50,122 bases of DNA from Novosphingobium album (ex Hu et al. 2023) (GTDB lineage: Bacteria; Pseudomonadota; Alphaproteobacteria; Sphingomonadales; Sphingomonadaceae), in the NCBI RefSeq assembly GCF_022832385.1, contig NZ_JALHLE010000044.1, positions 1 through 50,122 on the forward strand, in the 5' to 3' direction. Each line of letters begins with the position of its first letter. The first letter of the stretch is position 1. Shown here in pieces: positions 1-8,365 of the stretch. Both the position numbers and the translations under genes were made by a program. Below the pieces are notes generated by a model. The model searched no databases. It was given only the letters and a program-made list of their open reading frames with translations, and had not been told where the DNA came from.

Positions 1-19
1 AAAATCTAAAACAGATTTT
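1..19. other. Inverted repeat at window edge
   Basis: A perfect 7-bp inverted repeat (AAAATCT, 5-nt spacer, AGATTTT) opens the window. It could be the terminator or an operator of a gene lying to the left. Nothing inside the window decides between these. The remaining bases up to 151 show no gene. Confidence 0.3.
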
Positions 20-151
20 GGGCCACTCAGAAGGGGGCAGATCAGCAGAGCATTTTCGCAAGTGTAAAGTTACACAATACACCTTCAGAGAATCCCGCAG
101 TTTCTGACCTGCGCTCATGACGCAGTTGCATCCGCACTGCATGGATCTTAC

Positions 152-169
152 TGACTAACCAATCAGTCA
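152..169. promoter_or_regulatory. Putative TetR operator upstream of the first TetR gene
   Basis: TGACTAACCAATCAGTCA is an inverted repeat with perfect TGACT/AGTCA arms. It lies 21 bp before the ATG of the TetR gene at 191, where autoregulatory TetR operators are usually found. Assigning it to this regulator is an inference from position and symmetry. Confidence 0.5.
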
Positions 170-190
170 TTACGAGTCGAGGGAGAGGGC

Positions 191-805
191 ATGATGCGCA
201 AGCGGTCCCGCAGTGATCCGGAAGAACGGCGCAGCCACATTCTCGACGAGGCGATCCGCATCGTCGGCCGGCACGGCTATCATGGCTTTACCATCCAGCA
301 GCTGGCGCAGGTTTGCGGGATGACCAATGGTGGGCTGTTGTACCACTTCCCCTCGAAGGAGAACCTGCTGGTCGCCATCCTGGAAGAGCGGGACCGGCGA
401 GATGCCGCGATCGTCCCGCAGGACGTGGACCTGAGCGCCCGGGATTGCGGCAGCGACAGTGGCTATGCGCTGTCTACCGTGCGGTCACTGCTGCGCGCGA
501 TTGTAGCGCGGACCGTGGCGGAACCGGAGCTGGCGCGGCTCCATGCCGTCCTTCAAAGCGAGGCCATGGCCCCTTCACACCCGGCTCATGGCTATTTTGA
601 GCGGCGCGAGGCGATGGTCCTCGAAGAATTCGCCGCGATGCTCACCGGCCATTGCCGGGATCCCCGGTCGGCAGCCCGTCAAACGCTGGCGATGATCGAC
701 GGCCTGGTCCAGCAATGGCTGCGGGCGAACGGTGCCTTCGACCTGATCGCACAGTGGGATGCCGCGGCCGCCGCGATCCTGCCGGCTTCTTCCGCCCATG
801 ACTGA
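191..805 (+). CDS. TetR/AcrR-family transcriptional regulator
   Basis: This 204-residue protein has the TetR layout. An N-terminal DNA-binding domain covers about residues 10-60, with the recognition-helix region MTNGGLLYHFPSKENLL, and a variable C-terminal ligand domain follows. The family usually represses an adjacent gene until a small ligand binds. A GGGAGAGGG ribosome-binding site precedes the ATG; a second ATG follows directly at 194. A dyad at 152-169 is a likely operator. The gene is followed by a PhyH-like dioxygenase with almost no gap, so the two probably form one operon and share a ligand or substrate. The ligand is unknown. Confidence 0.9.
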   Translation: MMRKRSRSDPEERRSHILDEAIRIVGRHGYHGFTIQQLAQVCGMTNGGLLYHFPSKENLLVAILEERDRRDAAIVPQDVDLSARDCGSDSGYALSTVRSLLRAIVARTVAEPELARLHAVLQSEAMAPSHPAHGYFERREAMVLEEFAAMLTGHCRDPRSAARQTLAMIDGLVQQWLRANGAFDLIAQWDAAAAAILPASSAHD

Positions 806-815
806 AAGGCTCGCC

Positions 816-2051
816 ATGTTCCGCACGCTTGACCGGCGCACCCGCGACGATGCCGCGTTTCACGCTTTCGACCCGGAAAGCTTCTTCACCGCCGAATTTC
901 CGGCGCTCGCTGCCCGGCACGGCCATCTGGTGGCCGGCGCGATCCGCATGCTGGGCGTGCCGCCGCTTGCGATCGAATGCGACGGCAGTGCCTGGACCAT
1001 CACGGGAGAGGGCGGCACGGGACAGGATGGCACGATCTGGGCCGAACGGGGGATCGCGCCCGGCGCCATGGTGCTGACGCTCACCGGGGAGCAGTTCGGC
1101 GAATGGGCACAGAACCGGCTGACCCTTAACGGCATGATGACCGCGCGGTCACTGGTCTTCCGCGAGGGAACAGTGCGCGACATCTCGTGCTGGGATGCCA
1201 TTTCGCATGCTCTCCTCGAAGGGTGGCCGGTGACAGACGATGGCCTGACGTTTACCGACCGCCAGGGCGCCCCGCTGGACCTCGCCCGCGCCTTCACGCC
1301 CAGGGACGATCCGGCGGAGATCTTCCAATTCCTGGCGCAGGCCGGCTATGTGCATCTGCGTGGCTGGCTGGATCCTAGGGACATGGCCGAAATCTGCGCC
1401 GACATGGACCGTGCCCTGCCGCATTACCGCGAGGGCGACGGCAAGTCCTGGTGGGCACAGCTGAGCGACGGATCGCGCCGCTGCGTGCGCCTGCAGGAAT
1501 TCGTCGAACATTCGCCGGCGACGCGCCGCATCCTTTCGGGGGAGACCTGGGCGCGGATCCGCCATATCGTTTCGGGCGACGACACCCTCAAGGTGCTGCC
1601 GGCCGAAGGACGGGTGATAGAAGCGCTGTTCAAGCCGGCAGGCGTCGTCTCCGGCCCCTCGGACGTTTCGTTCCACCGCGACTGCCACCTCGGCCGCCAC
1701 GCCTACAGTTGCTCGCGCCGGGTGGTGGGCATCGCCCTGACCGCCAGCAGCGCGGACAACGGCCTGCTGCGCGTGGTGGCCGGGTCGCACCGCGTCCATA
1801 TGCCAGTGGAGCTGGCGAAGACCGCCTCCTACCTGCCCGTGATCGCGCTGCCGACCGAGCCGGGCGACGTGACGGTTCATCTTTCCTGCACCCTGCACGA
1901 AGCGACCCGGCCGGTTTCGGCCGAGCGCCGGGTGATGTACACGGAACTGCCGCATGCCGATGCGGTCTCCTATGCCGACACGGCCGAAGGCGAACTGCGC
2001 GAGCAGGTAACCGGCATACTGCGCGACCTGGAGCCTCGGACGGCCGCCTGA
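816..2051 (+). CDS. PhyH-like Fe(II)/2-oxoglutarate dioxygenase
   Basis: This 411-residue protein has a C-terminal half typical of phytanoyl-CoA dioxygenase-like enzymes. The HxD iron motif is H287-R-D289 (in SFHRDCHLG), the distal histidine is about H361 and a 2-oxoglutarate-binding arginine is about R371. Such enzymes hydroxylate a substrate while decarboxylating 2-oxoglutarate. The N-terminal ~150 residues are an extra domain that I do not recognise and that is not part of the minimal fold. The start at 816 is preferred because a GAAAGG site lies 6 nt upstream; an in-frame ATG at 798 overlaps the TetR stop and is the alternative. It probably forms a two-gene operon with the TetR gene. The substrate is unknown. 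Confidence 0.75.
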   Translation: MFRTLDRRTRDDAAFHAFDPESFFTAEFPALAARHGHLVAGAIRMLGVPPLAIECDGSAWTITGEGGTGQDGTIWAERGIAPGAMVLTLTGEQFGEWAQNRLTLNGMMTARSLVFREGTVRDISCWDAISHALLEGWPVTDDGLTFTDRQGAPLDLARAFTPRDDPAEIFQFLAQAGYVHLRGWLDPRDMAEICADMDRALPHYREGDGKSWWAQLSDGSRRCVRLQEFVEHSPATRRILSGETWARIRHIVSGDDTLKVLPAEGRVIEALFKPAGVVSGPSDVSFHRDCHLGRHAYSCSRRVVGIALTASSADNGLLRVVAGSHRVHMPVELAKTASYLPVIALPTEPGDVTVHLSCTLHEATRPVSAERRVMYTELPHADAVSYADTAEGELREQVTGILRDLEPRTAA

Positions 2052-2072
2052 CCGTTACAGCCACACCATGAA

Positions 2073-2097
2073 CCGGGTCCTGGCGGGCCAGGCCCGG
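2073..2097. terminator. Hairpin between convergent genes
   Basis: A GC-rich hairpin (CCGGG-t-CCTGG, loop CGGG, CCAGG-CCCGG, with one bulged T) lies between the convergent dioxygenase and SRAP genes. It has no T-run, so termination activity is uncertain. Confidence 0.3.
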
Positions 2098-2164
2098 GAA
2101 GGACCTGCGTTCAACGTGAGGTTTTCCGGTCTTGAAACGGCTTCGTGCGCCAGCCATCCTTGTC

Positions 2165-2785
2165 TCAGAACAGAACGCCGGCGCGCGGCTTCGCCCAGGG
2201 TTCACTGGTGCGCTCGACATCGAGCGGGCCATCCCACGTCCGGCACAGGGCAAAGGCCTCTTCCGGCGTCCCTTCGACCCATTGCCGCCAGTGCTCCGGC
2301 CGCAGAATGGTGGGCATCCGGTCGTTGGCATCGCCCATCCGTTCACAGCCATCGACCATGACCATCGAATAGGCCTGCCCCCAGGCATCGGTCGGCCGCC
2401 AGATCCCGGCAACGGCAAAAAGAGCGGCATCGGGCAGGCTGAACCAGGTCCGGGTCATGCGGCCCTTCTCGCCATCCGCCTCGGCCCAGGCGGAGACCGG
2501 GACGAGGCAGCGCCGGTTCACGAAGCTGTCGCGCCAGAACGCGGTAGCGAGCTTGTCCTCGCGCGCATTGTTGACCGGCTTGGGCTTCAATGGCTGTCCG
2601 GTTTTCCTGCTCCTCAGCACCAGCGGAAATCCCCAGGTCATGGCGCATAGCGCACCCTCGGCAACGACCAGCCCGGGATAGCCGGGATAGACCTCGCCCG
2701 CGAAATTCGCCGGAGCGCCCGGATCGGCCCCGAACAACGTGGAAACGGCCTCGCGCGGCGCGGTCATGCGGTAGAGATTGCACAC
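2165..2785 (-). CDS. SOS response-associated peptidase (SRAP, YedK/HMCES family)
   Basis: This 206-residue protein starts GTG-TGC, giving Met1-Cys2. In the SRAP family Met1 is removed and Cys2 forms a thiazolidine crosslink with abasic sites in single-stranded DNA. The conserved asparagine (N73 in NNARED) and glutamate (E102 in AWAEADG) line up with E. coli YedK N75 and E105. At the YedK H160 position, normally HxRMP, this protein reads N154-D-R-M-P, so the histidine is Asn. A LexA box lies 60-74 bp upstream, consistent with SOS induction. The start is fixed by the need for Cys2. The family call is firm; the effect of the His-to-Asn change is not known. Confidence 0.9.
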   Translation of the reverse strand: MCNLYRMTAPREAVSTLFGADPGAPANFAGEVYPGYPGLVVAEGALCAMTWGFPLVLRSRKTGQPLKPKPVNNAREDKLATAFWRDSFVNRRCLVPVSAWAEADGEKGRMTRTWFSLPDAALFAVAGIWRPTDAWGQAYSMVMVDGCERMGDANDRMPTILRPEHWRQWVEGTPEEAFALCRTWDGPLDVERTSEPWAKPRAGVLF

Positions 2786-2844
2786 GCCGCGAGCATGACC
2801 TGCCAGGGCCAGGTGTCAATCGGACTGCGCCCAGCGCTCAGAAT

Positions 2845-2859
2845 GTTCTATATACGTTC
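2845..2859. promoter_or_regulatory. LexA box (alphaproteobacterial GTTC-N7-GTTC)
   Basis: GTTCTATATACGTTC matches the alphaproteobacterial LexA operator GTTC-N7-GTTC exactly. It sits in the divergent gap between the SRAP gene (start 2785, minus) and the small Cys-rich protein (start about 2882, plus), so it could control either or both. The family name of the SRAP gene (SOS response-associated) independently fits. Confidence 0.7.
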
Positions 2860-2881
2860 TCATGAACGCAATCCCGACTCG

Positions 2882-3214
2882 ATGCCTGCGATGCGCTGGT
2901 CCCGCGACGGGGTAATGCTCCCCACCTGCATTCTCGAGGCGGCCACCTTCCAGCAATCGGTCCAGCTCACTTGCCGGTGCGGGCATACGGGGCGTTTCGA
3001 GGCCCACGGGCTGTGGTGGCATTTCGAGAGGCGGGGCTGGGACGACCGCTTCGCGGCTGCCCGGCCCCGCTTCTGGTGCCGGGTCTGCGCCTCGCGCGAG
3101 CGCCGCAAGGTCCATCCTGACCGGCTCGAGGCGGTGCCCTGGCAGCAAGGCGATGTCGAACTGCCCTGGCCGGAGGAGCGCCGGTGGAAACAGGCGACCG
3201 CGCGCTTGCGCTGA
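2882..3214 (+). CDS. Small Cys-rich (zinc-ribbon-like) protein of unknown function
   Basis: About 110 residues, with a CRCG motif followed about 40 residues later by a CRVC motif. This spacing suggests one metal-binding knuckle pair (CxC...CxxC). The rest is rich in Arg and Trp (WWHFERRGWDDRF), which suggests a nucleic-acid or protein-binding role. The reading frame is open upstream to 2795, but those codons run through the LexA box, so an ATG at 2882 or 2891 is the likely start; neither has a clear ribosome-binding site. No membrane segment is visible. It faces the SRAP gene across the LexA box and may share SOS control. I do not recognise the family. Confidence 0.6.
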   Translation: MPAMRWSRDGVMLPTCILEAATFQQSVQLTCRCGHTGRFEAHGLWWHFERRGWDDRFAAARPRFWCRVCASRERRKVHPDRLEAVPWQQGDVELPWPEERRWKQATARLR

Positions 3215-3239
3215 GACACGGCCCATTCGCTCCCGGGCT

Positions 3240-3939
3240 CTACGGCGCGACTGCAGCCCCCTCGCCTTCAACACGCGCGGTATCCCTGGAGCACTGTCCA
3301 GCCAGGACGGCGAACAGGCCTCCCGGACTCTCTTCACCCGGGACGGCCGGATCCCGCGCGCAGCGCAGGACCAGGAAGATCCCTCTCCCGGGTCCGCGCG
3401 CCTCGCGGCCATCTCCTGCGGCAAGCCGGACATCCAGCTTTGCAAGGTAGGCACGCGTTTCCGGGGGAAGCGGGCGTCCGGGGTCGAGATATTCGGCGTA
3501 GCGGGCCGGCCCCGCATTGTAGGCGGCGAAGAGGCCGGGATACCCGAACCGGTCGTAGAGCAGCCGCAGATAGAAACTGCCGGCGAGGATATTGTCGCGG
3601 GGATCGTGCGGATCGGGCCCCAACCCCAGCCGGTCCCGCATCGCGGCCCAGGTCCCCGGCATCAGCTGCATGAGGCCCATGGCGCCCGCGCGAGACGATC
3701 GGGCGGCCTGCCAGCATGGTGTGCCCGCCGCTCTCGGCCGCCATGACGCGGGCGATCCTCGCGGCGGGAATTCCGAAGCGCGAGGACGCTTCCGCGACAT
3801 AGGCGGCCCAGCGCCCGCCGCTATCGGCTTGAGAGACTTGCGTTGCCAGCGAGGCGGCCGGCATCGGGAGTCTTGCCGGGGCCGCGCTCGCAAGCGCGAG
3901 CGACACCAGGCCAATATTCAGCGGGTCCATAGCGGCCAT
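3240..3939 (-). pseudogene. Lytic transglycosylase, frameshifted
   Basis: Two overlapping frames together encode one SLT-type lytic murein transglycosylase. The upstream frame (from ATG at 3939) has a signal-peptide-like start and the catalytic glutamate in RVMAAESGG. The downstream frame has GAMGLMQLMPGTW, ILAGSFYLRLLYDRFGYPG and FAAYNAGP, the usual later motifs. The join is in a CG-repeat stretch at about 3685-3692, where the reading VSR|AGAMG would be restored by one extra CG dinucleotide. As given, translation from 3939 loses all motifs after the catalytic glutamate. It is either a true inactivating slippage or a sequencing error. The enzyme would cleave peptidoglycan glycan strands in the periplasm. 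Confidence 0.7.
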
Positions 3940-4160
3940 GCCTTGCCGACGATGGCGCTGCGCGTAGCGGCATTGACGCGGCTGAGAAGGTCGCGGGCCT
4001 CGAGGGCCGCAACCGGATCGGGAGCGGCAAGCTCGCAATCGTCGGCATTCACATGGAGATCCTGCGCGTGCCGGACTGCCATTCTCGCCTCATCGCGCAC
4101 GAGGTTACCGGCGATACGGGTGAGATAGGCCCGGGGTTGATCGAGATCGTACACAGCCAT
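3918..4160 (-). pseudogene. FecI-like ECF sigma factor remnant
   Basis: An 80-codon frame contains DLDQPRAYLTRIAGNLVRDEAR, matching the region-2 core (PRAYLxRIAxNLxxDxAR) of FecI-type extracytoplasmic sigma factors, then a linker-like VAALEARDLLSRV. The start of region 2 is missing and the protein ends before the region 4 helix-turn-helix needed to bind the -35 element. It therefore looks truncated at both ends and unlikely to work as a sigma factor. It runs into the broken transglycosylase gene, which suggests a decaying stretch between 3.2 and 4.2 kb. Confidence 0.5.
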
Positions 4161-4205
4161 TGCGGCGCCGCCCGTTCCATCATGCCTCGCTCGACTTGTC
4201 CGCGC

Positions 4206-5027
4206 TCAGGGGAGAAACCCCGCGTGTTTCAGCCGGGTTACGGATTCTCGCGCGACAGGTGCCATCTGACCGCTTGTGAGATGGATGACCCAGCTCCGTC
4301 CCGCCGAGACGGCCCGGTCGATGCCGATCCTTGCCACCCACCAGCTGCGATGAACCTGCTCGCCGGGAACGCCTTCCATCTCGGCTATGGCATCCCTCAG
4401 GCGCATCAGCAGAAGTTCACTATCGCTGGCACCATGGACACGGACGTAATGATCCTCGCCTTGAAGAGCGAGTATGGGTCCGGCGAAGCGCGGTGAAAGG
4501 CGATTGGCTAGGGGCGGTTCGAAAAGCCCGGATGCAGTACCTTCGGTTGCCGTCCGGTTTGCGTCCTTCTCCGCGCTCTCCTTCGTCCCGTCCTGCAAGG
4601 GCTTGTCCTGCATGTCTGTGGACACCCCTGCCAGCCTCAAGTCCGCACCTGAGGCCCAGCGTACCACTCCAAGCACAGCCAGCGCGCAGAGCAGTGATGA
4701 TGGCAGGAGAACCGAGAGGCCCTCCAGCATCCTCAACTGCTCCTTTCCGATCAGGAGCCAGATCGCGACAAGGGGAGCTGAACAGAACCATACGCCCCAG
4801 AACACCAGCGGACCGCGCCGCATTCCTGTTGCAGCGGCGAGCTTGCCGAGCAGGAAGATCGCGGGCCGGACAACCAGATATGCCCCCAGCAGCAGAATGG
4901 ACCAATCCAGGATACGGCCCGCAAGCCCTGTGGGTTCGTAAGTGTCGAAAGGCCCCAGGAAGCCGACCACGGCAGCAAGGACAAACATAGCCCAGAACTC
5001 GAGCAGCAGCCGGCGCATGTTGATCAC
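4206..5027 (-). CDS. Membrane-anchored LytTR-domain DNA-binding protein
   Basis: This 273-residue protein has four predicted membrane helices in the first ~135 residues (for example LLLEFWAMFVLAAVVGFLG and SILLLGAYLVVRPAIFLLG), a polar linker, and a C-terminal LytTR domain. The domain has the typical ILALQGEDHYVRVHG strand and EQVHRSWWVAR segment. LytTR domains bind DNA through beta strands. Joining one directly to a membrane module is a known sphingomonad arrangement and suggests regulation in response to a membrane signal, without a response-regulator receiver domain. A GAGGAT site precedes the GTG at 5027; an ATG at 5018 is possible. Targets cannot be inferred. Confidence 0.8.
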   Translation of the reverse strand: MINMRRLLLEFWAMFVLAAVVGFLGPFDTYEPTGLAGRILDWSILLLGAYLVVRPAIFLLGKLAAATGMRRGPLVFWGVWFCSAPLVAIWLLIGKEQLRMLEGLSVLLPSSLLCALAVLGVVRWASGADLRLAGVSTDMQDKPLQDGTKESAEKDANRTATEGTASGLFEPPLANRLSPRFAGPILALQGEDHYVRVHGASDSELLLMRLRDAIAEMEGVPGEQVHRSWWVARIGIDRAVSAGRSWVIHLTSGQMAPVARESVTRLKHAGFLP

Positions 5028-5246
5028 ATCATCCTCGTGCCATTTGGCGCAGCGTGAAGAGGAATATGGGCGATTTTCCGAAGGTTTTGCAAGTCGGATT
5101 GCCGAGTTACGGATTTGCGGTTGCGCCGGGGAGGCCTTGCACGATTAGCTTGTCCCGGCAGGACAGCGCAGTGCGGCCTAACAGGCCGGACCGTTCCTGC
5201 CGCGATACAAGATCATAACGATCGCAATGTCGGGAAGAGGCAGCAG

Positions 5247-6896
5247 ATGGCCCCACTTTTTTCAAGGAACGCGGCAGTTCTATTGGTCTCCGCCGCCAGC
5301 CTGGCAAGTTGCACAGGTGTGACCCACAAGGAGACTGGCCTGACGCGGCCTGAGATCGGACGCTATCAGATCTCGACCGTTCCCTTCGACCGGGATCTTG
5401 TCCTGCGATCGGCGACCTATACGCCATCGGGCCGGGTTCTGGTGACTTACGCGAAGGATGAAAGTCAGGGAGAACGCCAGCTGGCCCTGGCCACGATGGA
5501 CGACGACGGGCAGAATTTTCGCCCTTTCTTCTCGCAGCTCATCCCGCAACGGCCCAAGGACAACGGCATCCGCTTGATGGTCTTTCCCGACGACAGACGC
5601 ATCTTCCTGGGTGACTTCGTCATCGAATGCAGCACGAGCCTGGAAACGTGCAAGGATCCGGCCCTCTTGCCGGTGGAATATCCGGCAGAGGTCGCGATTG
5701 GCGATTATATCTCGCACCGCTGGTCGGAAATCGTCGTTGCGCCGGATAACCGCCACATCGCCTGGAACGCACTGCTGTCCAATTTCGCCGTTGCCGTCTT
5801 CACAGGCGAATTGCGCAAGTCGGGCGGCACCTACGCCATCGTCAGCCCGCAGATCGTCAGCACGTTGGACCCCTTCCGCCCCGATCCGGATCATCCCGGC
5901 GGCGTGCTGCCCGCCCCGCTGCGCGGCGGCGAAGTGAAGCAGTTCATCCACGGCGGCACGGCGCTTTCGATGGTCGGCGCAGTTCGCCGCGACGTTCCGG
6001 ATTCCGTCGCGCTGAGCCTGGTTACCGGCAAGACCGAGGCGATCACCGACACCCCCGGCTACACCGAGACCACCATCTTTTCGCCCGATGAACGGCTCGG
6101 GATCACCATGACTTCCCGCTTCTCCAGGGTCACCGACCCGGCAATCCTGGGCCTGGTGCCCCGGCCTTATCCGGACAGCCTCAACATCGGCGTCAGCATG
6201 CTGGCCTATACGTATGCCGTTACCGGAGTGCGCAACCAACGGCCCGGCAACATCGGCCCTGCCCTCATCGATATCCAGGCCTCGAAAACACAGGAGGGGT
6301 ATCAGGGCATGGACCTGAACACGCAGGAGGACTGGGTATACTATTCGCCCATGTCATGGTCGCCGGACGGCAGGAAGGCCATGTGGATCGAAGGCCGGCG
6401 CGACAGTCCATCCAAGCGAATCCAGCTCGTGACCTTGCCCGATTACCGTCCGGGCCCGCCGGTCGCCGCCGCCACCACGCCGGATCGCATAGCCTTTGGC
6501 TCAAGTGACCTATCGCGGGTGGAGGACTATGCCCGGGCCGCCCAGGACATCGACGTGAAGGTCTATGGGCGAAAGTCCGGCTATCTCACCTATCGCCACA
6601 TGCCCGGCGGCGTGATCGAGAAGCACTACTTTGACTTCAGCGACGACGGGACAGCCATCTATTCGGGCGATGAACGGCTGGAAGCCAATCCGCTTGGCCG
6701 CTCTACCTACAGGGCCGATCTGCGCCTGACAGGCCCGAAACCGGGCGCCATGCATCTGCGGATGACCTTTGGTCCGCTGGGTGGTCTCTTGCCGGCACAA
6801 CTCATCTTCAGCCCGGACAGCAACGGTCTGCCGCTCACCCGGGGCTATGCGGAATACGACGGGCACCGGCTCGATGTTTCGACCCTCGTGCCGTGA
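5247..6896 (+). CDS. Large secreted lipoprotein, probable beta-propeller
   Basis: About 549 residues. The start at 5247 follows a GGGAAGAGG site and gives a lipoprotein signal peptide with lipobox LASC (Cys22), so the mature protein is predicted to be lipid-anchored outside the inner membrane. The body has repeated PDxR/PDG-type segments (VFPDDRRIFLGDF, VAPDNRHIAWNA, FSPDERLGITM, WSPDGRKAMWIEG, FDFSDDGTAIYSG), typical of PD40/TolB-like propeller blades. No catalytic motif is evident, and no specific family name can be given. It lies between the LytTR gene and the convergent LuxC-like gene, with no operon partner on its strand. Confidence 0.65.
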   Translation: MAPLFSRNAAVLLVSAASLASCTGVTHKETGLTRPEIGRYQISTVPFDRDLVLRSATYTPSGRVLVTYAKDESQGERQLALATMDDDGQNFRPFFSQLIPQRPKDNGIRLMVFPDDRRIFLGDFVIECSTSLETCKDPALLPVEYPAEVAIGDYISHRWSEIVVAPDNRHIAWNALLSNFAVAVFTGELRKSGGTYAIVSPQIVSTLDPFRPDPDHPGGVLPAPLRGGEVKQFIHGGTALSMVGAVRRDVPDSVALSLVTGKTEAITDTPGYTETTIFSPDERLGITMTSRFSRVTDPAILGLVPRPYPDSLNIGVSMLAYTYAVTGVRNQRPGNIGPALIDIQASKTQEGYQGMDLNTQEDWVYYSPMSWSPDGRKAMWIEGRRDSPSKRIQLVTLPDYRPGPPVAAATTPDRIAFGSSDLSRVEDYARAAQDIDVKVYGRKSGYLTYRHMPGGVIEKHYFDFSDDGTAIYSGDERLEANPLGRSTYRADLRLTGPKPGAMHLRMTFGPLGGLLPAQLIFSPDSNGLPLTRGYAEYDGHRLDVSTLVP

Positions 6897-6922
6897 AGGC
6901 CGGTGTCCGTGCCGACAAATCG

Positions 6923-8365
6923 TCAGAACAGTCCAGCCGAGATTGCATCCTCGTCCGACATCCAGTGAACGAAGCGCTGCAGAGGGAACATCGCATCATG
7001 CGGTCCGCCCATCACGTGCTTCGCCGCCCCGCCCAGACGGACCACACGCTGCGCACCTGCACTGGCGAGGCGGTCGCGCAGCGCGCGTTTGCGGGAGCCA
7101 GGATAGACGCCAATTGTCTGGGTCGCGACGTTAACATGCCGCACGGCCTGTTCCAGTGATGGCACATGCACCACGTTGGCTGTCTTGTTGGAGGGATGGA
7201 AGCCGACTGGCTCCTCTGTCAGCACGACCAGTCCGCGGCCATCGAAAGATCCCCAGACCTTCGCTTCATCCATGAGCGCCAGCATATCGACCTCGTCCTT
7301 GATTTCTGACGAAGGCGGCGGGGCATCGGCAGACGCCGAAAATCTGTCAACCGCGAGACGGCGCGCGAGCACCTCGCAAAACGTCTCGATCCCGGCACGC
7401 TCGCCTTCGACGAAGATGAAGCGGCTGGCGAGGCAAGCGTCCTGGTTGAATACCGTAAGATCGCTTGCGGCCAGCTCCGCAACCTCGTCGATCACTTCGT
7501 CCGATACGAAGGCCTCCGCACCAATCATCGAGATCGAGGTCTTGGGATCGAACGACACCAGCTGGATTCCCGGCCCCAGGTACTTGATGACGTTGTTGAT
7601 CGCATCGCCGCCGCCCCATGCAACGATACGGTCAAAATATTGCGGGCGGTAAAGCATGCGCTCGACGCGTTCGTCGCCCCCCTTCCAGTACACAGCCGAC
7701 ATCGACCTGACGACCGGGTGCGACGGATCGACGTCGGCCATGGTCCGCAAGATGGCCACGCAAGTGAAGGGATCGCTTGAGGGCATCTTGAAGACATTGA
7801 CCGCCTTGACCAGAGCGCCCTGGGCAATCGAGGAAATGCATCCTGTGGGCGAGTTCCCCGCCAGCATGTGCACCATGCGCGGCGGGAAGGCCCTGAGTGC
7901 GCCGACATTTCCAAGCACGTCCGTGCGCTCGACCCAGCCGTCCAGCACGGCAGGATTTGCGAAGTTCGCCTCGACATTGCTCCACAACGCCGTGGGAGAA
8001 AGGTACCCGGGGGCGCTGCGAAACAGGTTTTCGATTACGCGCCTCGGCAGGGGATTGACCTTGCACGTGTGTTCGAGCGCATGCTGCATGTAGGGGTTGG
8101 TATCGAGATCGAGGTGTTTCCCGCATTCCGCGAGGAATTCGATGATCTCGGAGACCGGAACATCGAGCAGGGGCGGCAGTTCCGAGCGCGGGGTAACCAG
8201 GGCATCGCCATCGATGGCTGGCGTCGCGAAATCGACGCCGAGATCGCGCGAACGATGCCTGACGGCATCGCCGCGCACCAGTTCACCCCGAATGAAGAAA
8301 TCGACAGGAACCGGAATTTCGCCTGCTCCAGCCGGCGATTCCGTTCTGATGTTGGTCGCGGTCAT
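6923..8365 (-). CDS. LuxC-like acyl-CoA/acyl-protein reductase
   Basis: This 480-residue protein matches the LuxC family, aldehyde-dehydrogenase-fold enzymes that reduce an activated acyl group (acyl-CoA or acyl-protein thioester) to the aldehyde with NADPH. The probable catalytic cysteine is C311 in NQDACLASRF; MLAGNSPTGCISS near residue 168 resembles the nucleotide-binding part. It overlaps the LuxE-like gene upstream by 4 bp (ATGA), so the two are translationally coupled, as LuxC and LuxE are functional partners. No LuxA, LuxB or LuxD gene is adjacent. It probably makes an aldehyde from a carboxylic acid metabolite. The chain type is unknown. Confidence 0.85.
   Translation of the reverse strand: MTATNIRTESPAGAGEIPVPVDFFIRGELVRGDAVRHRSRDLGVDFATPAIDGDALVTPRSELPPLLDVPVSEIIEFLAECGKHLDLDTNPYMQHALEHTCKVNPLPRRVIENLFRSAPGYLSPTALWSNVEANFANPAVLDGWVERTDVLGNVGALRAFPPRMVHMLAGNSPTGCISSIAQGALVKAVNVFKMPSSDPFTCVAILRTMADVDPSHPVVRSMSAVYWKGGDERVERMLYRPQYFDRIVAWGGGDAINNVIKYLGPGIQLVSFDPKTSISMIGAEAFVSDEVIDEVAELAASDLTVFNQDACLASRFIFVEGERAGIETFCEVLARRLAVDRFSASADAPPPSSEIKDEVDMLALMDEAKVWGSFDGRGLVVLTEEPVGFHPSNKTANVVHVPSLEQAVRHVNVATQTIGVYPGSRKRALRDRLASAGAQRVVRLGGAAKHVMGGPHDAMFPLQRFVHWMSDEDAISAGLF

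Noticed and set aside
5151..5165. Small inverted repeat TGTCC-CGGCA-GGACA upstream of the lipoprotein gene
   Set aside because: The 5-bp arms are too short to separate from chance in this GC-rich leader, and no promoter element is placed around it.
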